This document shows positions 60,497 to 64,000 of a stretch of 64,000 nucleotides of DNA, one piece after another. The notes beneath the pieces were generated by a model that worked only from the letters and a program-made list of their open reading frames with translations, was not told the origin of the DNA and searched no databases. The DNA lies in NCBI RefSeq assembly GCF_013761175.1, contig NZ_JACDUR010000001.1, positions 310,001 to 374,000 on the forward strand. The letters run 5' to 3'. The position numbers and the translations under genes were made by a program. This DNA comes from Nonomuraea soli. GTDB lineage: Bacteria > Actinomycetota > Actinomycetes > Streptosporangiales > Streptosporangiaceae. Positions within the stretch are counted from its first letter, which is position 1. Every line of letters starts with the position of its first letter.

Positions 60497-60811
60497 CTAT
60501 TCGAGCGCGGAGATGCGGTCGCGGGCCAGCCGCAGCTCCTCGCGCAGCACGGCCACCTCGGCCTCCAGTTCCAGGATGCGGCGGATCGCGTTGAGCGTCA
60601 TGCCCTCGTCGGCCATGCGCGTGACGTGCTGGACGATGAGGATGTCATGGCGGGAGTATCGCCGCTGGCCGCCGGGGGAGCGGCCGGGGATGACCACCTC
60701 GTGCTGGTCGAGGCGGCGCAGATAGGCCTGCTGCACCTGAAGCATGTCGGCGACCTGGCCCAGGGAGTACAGCGGCGCGTGCTCGTCGTCGAAGGGCAGT
60801 CGCTGCGCCAT
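60497..60811 (-). CDS. MerR-family regulator, HspR-like
   Basis: A 104-residue MerR-type regulator: YSLGQVADMLQVQQAYLRRL, the wing GRSPGGQRRYSRHDI, then a coiled coil EAEVAVLREELRLARDRISAL. It resembles heat-shock repressor HspR. It lies 60 bases downstream of the small heat-shock gene on the same strand, so the two are likely co-transcribed and it may repress its own operon. Confidence 0.87.
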   Translation of the reverse strand: MAQRLPFDDEHAPLYSLGQVADMLQVQQAYLRRLDQHEVVIPGRSPGGQRRYSRHDILIVQHVTRMADEGMTLNAIRRILELEAEVAVLREELRLARDRISALE

Positions 60812-60871
60812 CGTGCCTCCTCATGGCAGGAGGGACGGGCCGCGACGGCTCGCCCCTCCCCGGTGTCGTGG

Positions 60872-61300
60872 TCAGGCCTTGATGGCCTTGGCCTCGCTCT
60901 GCCGGATCTCGACCTTGCGCGGCTTGGCGCGCTCGAGAACCGGGATCCGGACGGTCAGCACACCATTGTGGTATCCGGCGTCGATGCCGTCGCTGTCGAG
61001 GTGTTCCGACAGGTAGACGCGGCGTGTGAAGGTGCCCATGGGGCGCTCGCGGACGAACACGCGCTCGTCCTGGGCGCTCTCCTCCTCGCGCCGGGCGCTG
61101 ACGCTGAGAACGCCGCGGTCGACCGTGACCTCGATCGAGGCCGGATCGATGCCGGGCAGGTCGAAGCGGAGGACCACGTCGTCGGCTCGGCGCAGGCCGT
61201 CCATCGGCATGATCGGGCCGCCCTCGAGGGTCTGCCGGGTGAGCCGGTTGAACTGGCGCTCGAACTCCTGGAAGAACGGGTCGATCGAGGTGAGCAGCAT
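60872..61300 (-). CDS. Small heat-shock protein (Hsp20/alpha-crystallin)
   Basis: A 142-residue ATP-independent holdase. The alpha-crystallin domain covers about residues 36-128 (DDVVLRFDLPGIDPASIEV, then HNGVLTVRIPVLER). AGGAGG lies ten bases before the ATG. A well-formed promoter lies upstream (-35 TTGCAT, 17-base spacer, -10 TAACCT) with a heat-shock-type half-site over the start point. Confidence 0.94.
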   Translation of the reverse strand: MLLTSIDPFFQEFERQFNRLTRQTLEGGPIMPMDGLRRADDVVLRFDLPGIDPASIEVTVDRGVLSVSARREEESAQDERVFVRERPMGTFTRRVYLSEHLDSDGIDAGYHNGVLTVRIPVLERAKPRKVEIRQSEAKAIKA

Positions 61301-61336
61301 CGGTACCGAACCTCCTCTTTGGAGAGTGGATAACTT

Positions 61337-61379
61337 CTAACTTGAGTTGTAGGTTAGCTCGCTCTCCGGATTGATGCAA
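61337..61379 (-). promoter_or_regulatory. hsp20 promoter and HspR-type (HAIR) half-site
   Basis: On the minus strand TTGCAT (61379-61374) and TAACCT (61356-61351) are separated by exactly 17 bases. CTTGAGT at 61341-61347 is a perfect HAIR half-site (the full element is CTTGAGT-N7-ACTCAAG); the second half is poor. CTAAC-N11-GTTAG (61337-61357) is an additional inverted repeat over the transcription start. Confidence 0.7.
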
Positions 61380-61381
61380 GC

Positions 61382-61708
61382 TCAGTCGTCGTCGTTCGCG
61401 TCATCGCTGTCGTCGTCGGTGTCCGCGGCGTCCGGGGTGTCGGTGTCGTGCTCGAGCACCTTGCCGTTCTGGTCGTCGATCTCGAAGTCGTGCTCCACGT
61501 TGTCCTTGGTCACCTCCACGTCCCAGTGGCCGCGCTCGTGCTCGCTGTCGGTGAGGGCCGAGCCGGGCACCTGGTCCTGGGCGATCTTGACGGCCTGCTC
61601 CTTGGTGATCTTCGGGTCGGCCTGCGTCGCGGCGAAGGCGGCACTGCCCGCGCCGACCAGGCCCATGGTCACGAGGCTGGCTGCGATGATCTTCGTTGTC
61701 GTCTTCAT
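61382..61708 (-). CDS. Secreted PepSY-domain protein
   Basis: A 108-residue protein with a signal peptide (cleavage near AFA-ATQ, residue 27), a PepSY domain (ITKEQAVKIAQDQVPGSALT, GHWDVEVTKDNVEHDFEID) and a poly-Asp tail. PepSY proteins act as inhibitors or sensors at the cell surface. It lies downstream of the histidine kinase on the same strand but has its own repeat-bearing upstream region. Confidence 0.88.
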   Translation of the reverse strand: MKTTTKIIAASLVTMGLVGAGSAAFAATQADPKITKEQAVKIAQDQVPGSALTDSEHERGHWDVEVTKDNVEHDFEIDDQNGKVLEHDTDTPDAADTDDDSDDANDDD

Positions 61709-61733
61709 GCCCCCAGCTCATCGCGATCCGGGG

Positions 61734-61759
61734 TAACGGCGCGCTAAGCGGCGGTTAAC
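61734..61759 (-). promoter_or_regulatory. Triple 11-bp direct repeat upstream of the PepSY gene
   Basis: Read on the minus strand, GTTAACCGCCG, CTTAGCGCGCC and GTTACCC form three (G/C)TTA units 11 bases apart, ending 25 bases before the PepSY ATG. Direct repeats with an 11-bp period are the classic binding pattern of OmpR/PhoB-type regulators. Confidence 0.55.
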
Positions 61760-62939
61760 GTCCCAGAAGCAGCTCGACGCCCTGCTTCGACAGGCGCATC
61801 GAGCCTCCCGAGGCCTCGGCCGTGCGGCGCACGATGTCGAGCCCCAGCCCGGTCGAGCCCGCTCCGCTGCTGCCGCGCTCCAGCAGGGCGGCGTCGAAGC
61901 CCGGACCCTCGTCGTGCACGCTGAGCCTGCCGTCGGGCGTCAGCCGTACGGAGAACGCCGTGCCCTCGGGCGTGTGCGCGAAGACGTTGCCGAGCAGCGC
62001 GTCCACCGCGGCGGCCAGGTCGGCGGCGGCCACGGCGACCTGCACCCGGCCCTGCGGCAGCTCCACGGTGACCTCGCGCTCCTGGTCCTCGGCCAGCACC
62101 GACCAGAACCGCACCCGGTCGCCGACCACCGCCGCCGCGTCGCACGAGGTCTGCGCCCGCTCGTGATGACGGGCGTCGTTGATGATCGAGCTGACGGCCC
62201 GCTCCAGGTCGTCGACGCGGGCGGCGATCCTGGCCGCCTCCTCGCGGTCACGCAGCGCCTCAGCGTCGAGCCTGAGGCCCGTCAGCGGAGTACGCAGCCG
62301 GTGCGACAGGTCCGCGACCGACTCGCGCTCGGCGGCCAGCAGGTCGCCGATCCGGCCGGCCAGGTGGTTGAGCGCCAGCGCGACGCTCCTCAGCTCGGGC
62401 GGCCCGCCGGGCGTGGCGCGGGCCTCCAGGTCGCCGCCCGCCAGCCGGTGCGACACCCCGGCCAGCTCACTGATCGGCCCGACCAGCCGCCGCGCCAGCC
62501 GGTCGGCCAGCACGATGCCCAGCACCACCAGGGCCAGGCCCAGCACCAGCAGGGCCACCCAAGCCTCGTAGACGCCGCGTCGCAGCTCCTGCTCGCTCAC
62601 GAAGACGCTGATCACCACCGTGCCCTGCGGCGACTGCACCGAGGTCAGGACCTGCCGGCCCTCGTCGGCCTCGGCGGTGACGCTACGGCCCAGCGCCGCC
62701 AGCCGCACCGCGTCCGACGACTGCGGCGTCACCCGCCTGATGACCTCGACCGGCAGCGAGGCCCGCTGCGCCGACAACTCCGGATCGGGCGAGAGCGCCA
62801 CCGACTCGGCCGTCGTCGTCGCCCGGCCCATCGCGCCGTTCTCCGCCACCGCCCTGACCAGCAACGCCATCGGCACCAGCAGCGCGATCAGCACCAGGGA
62901 GGTGGTCGCGGCGACCAGCAGCGCCAGCCAGCGCCTCAT
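61755..62939 (-). CDS. Sensor histidine kinase
   Basis: A 394-residue membrane kinase: membrane helices near residues 5-29 and 126-146 flank an extracytoplasmic sensor; then HAMP, the phosphoacceptor His213 in ADLSHRLRTPLTGLRLDAEAL, and an ATPase domain with DEGPGFD and TGLGLDIVRRTAEASGG. The ATG overlaps the response-regulator stop (ATGA). The signal is unknown. Confidence 0.93.
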   Translation of the reverse strand: MRRWLALLVAATTSLVLIALLVPMALLVRAVAENGAMGRATTTAESVALSPDPELSAQRASLPVEVIRRVTPQSSDAVRLAALGRSVTAEADEGRQVLTSVQSPQGTVVISVFVSEQELRRGVYEAWVALLVLGLALVVLGIVLADRLARRLVGPISELAGVSHRLAGGDLEARATPGGPPELRSVALALNHLAGRIGDLLAAERESVADLSHRLRTPLTGLRLDAEALRDREEAARIAARVDDLERAVSSIINDARHHERAQTSCDAAAVVGDRVRFWSVLAEDQEREVTVELPQGRVQVAVAAADLAAAVDALLGNVFAHTPEGTAFSVRLTPDGRLSVHDEGPGFDAALLERGSSGAGSTGLGLDIVRRTAEASGGSMRLSKQGVELLLGR

Positions 62940-63613
62940 TCCGGACCCACCAGCTTGACCCCCACGCCGCGCACGGTGTGCAGGTAGCGGGGGCGCGCGG
63001 CGGTCTCGCCGAGCTTGCGCCGCAACCACGAGATGTGCACGTCGACCGTCTTGTCCGCGCCGCCGTACGGGACCTGCCACACCTCCGTCAGCAGTTCCCG
63101 CTTGGTCACCACCTCGCCGGGTCGGGCCGCCAGGAAGTGCAGCACGTCGAACTCACGCGGCGTCAGATCGAGTTCGCGCCCGTCGAGCGTCGCCGTGCGC
63201 GCCTTCGGATCCACGGTCAGGCCGCCCAGCCTCAACGGCTCCACGGTCGCGGTGACCGTACGGCGCAGCACCGCGCGGATGCGCGCGTCCAGCTGGGCCG
63301 CGCTGTACGGCTTGACCACGTAGTCGTCGGCGCCCGAGTCGAGCACCGGGACCATCTCCGCGTCGCCGTCACGGGCCGTCGCCACGATCACCGGCACCTT
63401 GCTGACCGCCCTGAGCATGCGCAGCAGCTCGCGGCCGTCGAGATCGGGCAGGCCCAGGTCCAGGACGATCAGGTCGGGGCGGTCCTGCACGGCCAGGCGC
63501 AGGCCGTCGAGGGCGGTGGGGGAGCTGGCGACGGCGTGACCGAGATCGCGCAGGCCCCTGGACAGGGCCGTGCGGATGGTCACGTCGTCCTCGATGAGCA
63601 GGATGTCCGCCAT
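62936..63613 (-). CDS. OmpR-family response regulator
   Basis: A 225-residue regulator with a receiver domain (acidic pair near residues 8-10, phosphoacceptor Asp52 in LIVLDLGLPDLDG, switch lysine in VVKPYS) and a winged-helix DNA-binding domain (LTPREFDVLHFLAARPGEVV, DVHISWLRRKLGE). It is co-transcribed with the kinase. Confidence 0.95.
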   Translation of the reverse strand: MADILLIEDDVTIRTALSRGLRDLGHAVASSPTALDGLRLAVQDRPDLIVLDLGLPDLDGRELLRMLRAVSKVPVIVATARDGDAEMVPVLDSGADDYVVKPYSAAQLDARIRAVLRRTVTATVEPLRLGGLTVDPKARTATLDGRELDLTPREFDVLHFLAARPGEVVTKRELLTEVWQVPYGGADKTVDVHISWLRRKLGETAARPRYLHTVRGVGVKLVGPE

Positions 63614-63655
63614 ATTGTCCCACCGTAACCGCTGGTTGGCCGTGGGCCGATCGGG

Positions 63656-63681
63656 CTTATCGGGCTCTTAACCTTGCCTTA
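63656..63681 (+). promoter_or_regulatory. Triple 11-bp direct repeat upstream of the last gene
   Basis: CTTATCGGGCT, CTTAACCTTGC and CTTA occur at 63656, 63667 and 63678, exactly 11 bases apart, ending 26 bases before the ATG at 63708. The layout matches the repeat upstream of the PepSY gene and suggests a shared response-regulator site. Confidence 0.6.
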
Positions 63682-63707
63682 GGAGTCCATGGGGGAAGGT
63701 GGTGGAC

Positions 63708-64000
63708 ATGACACGGCTCGTTCTGGCCTGGGTGGCCACCGCGCTGGCCGCCATCGCGGCGGGAGTGGCGGTGCTCGGGCTGCTCGGAGGGTCGTCGCTG
63801 GCCGGCGGCGGAGGCAAGGTGCTCGACCGCGACGAGGTCAGGGACGCCCTGGCCGCCGCCACCACCTCCCCGACGCCGTCAGCGGCCCCGTCCTCTTCCG
63901 CGGCTTCCTCTTCCGCCGCTCCCTCTTCCGGGGCCCCGTCCGCCGTGCCCTCGGGTTCGCCCTCGTCGCAGGCCTCCGTGCTCACCACGGCGGGCGGCAC
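63708..64000 (+). CDS. Exported or membrane-anchored Ser/Ala/Pro-rich protein (partial)
   Basis: The visible 97 residues start MTRLVLAWVATALAAIAAGV, a single membrane segment or signal anchor, followed by KVLDRDEVRDALAAATTS and a long Ser/Ala/Pro low-complexity linker; the rest lies outside the window. GGTGG before the ATG is the likely ribosome site. It is divergent from the two-component genes and probably controlled by them. Confidence 0.8.
   Translation, partial: MTRLVLAWVATALAAIAAGVAVLGLLGGSSLAGGGGKVLDRDEVRDALAAATTSPTPSAAPSSSAASSSAAPSSGAPSAVPSGSPSSQASVLTTAGG

Overview
This window comes from a high-GC actinomycete chromosome, most likely a Streptosporangiales-type organism. The core carries an actinobacterial gene order: DUF3046, recA, recX, RNase Y, the glutamate transporter gluABCD, miaB, a LigB-like dioxygenase-fold gene, miaA and dapF. 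A perfect LexA box of the actinobacterial type precedes recA. Many genes seem leaderless, with a TANNNT hexamer six or seven bases before the start codon, which is also typical of actinomycetes. I saw no tRNA, rRNA, CRISPR array, insertion sequence or prophage. Layout: 1-4450 holds the start of a nonribosomal peptide synthetase (minus strand), a divergent YbdK-type carboxylate-amine ligase, and an ABC exporter pair. 4566-11952 holds a giant Lhr-type helicase, a TetR regulator with an aldo/keto reductase, and a VOC protein. 11974-19554 is the recombination block, including an ECF sigma factor operon divergent from recA, a recX with a huge repetitive N-terminal extension, a 965-base gene-free stretch with a 41-bp minisatellite, and RNase Y. 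19759-33537 holds an S9 peptidase, gluABCD, miaB, small membrane proteins, a PEP-mutase-family enzyme, RNase Z, an O6-alkylguanine transferase, miaA and dapF. 33588-42373 is a mixed metabolic stretch with a large helical-repeat protein, a UvrA paralogue without the UvrB-binding region, an SDR and a nitroreductase. 43034-58101 is the most striking part: a TetR regulator faces a 15-kb run of eleven tightly packed genes. They encode an amidohydrolase, a complete Opp/Dpp-type ABC importer, an amidase-signature amidase, a dimethylglycine-oxidase-like FAD/GcvT enzyme, and heterotetrameric sarcosine oxidase subunits beta, delta and alpha. The gamma subunit is fused to the C-terminus of alpha. Read together, these genes suggest uptake of an amide-bearing N-methylated compound, hydrolysis to N-methylglycines, and stepwise oxidative demethylation to glycine with transfer of one-carbon units to tetrahydrofolate. 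The substrate is not evident. 58145-64000 holds a secreted HNH-type nuclease, a second ECF sigma factor with its membrane partner, a small heat-shock protein with a MerR regulator, and a two-component system. That system's two neighbouring secreted-protein genes carry the same triple 11-bp direct repeat about 25 bases before their start codons. In-frame or intergenic tandem-repeat expansions recur across the window (lhr, recX, 17.0 kb, 27.7 kb, soxA).
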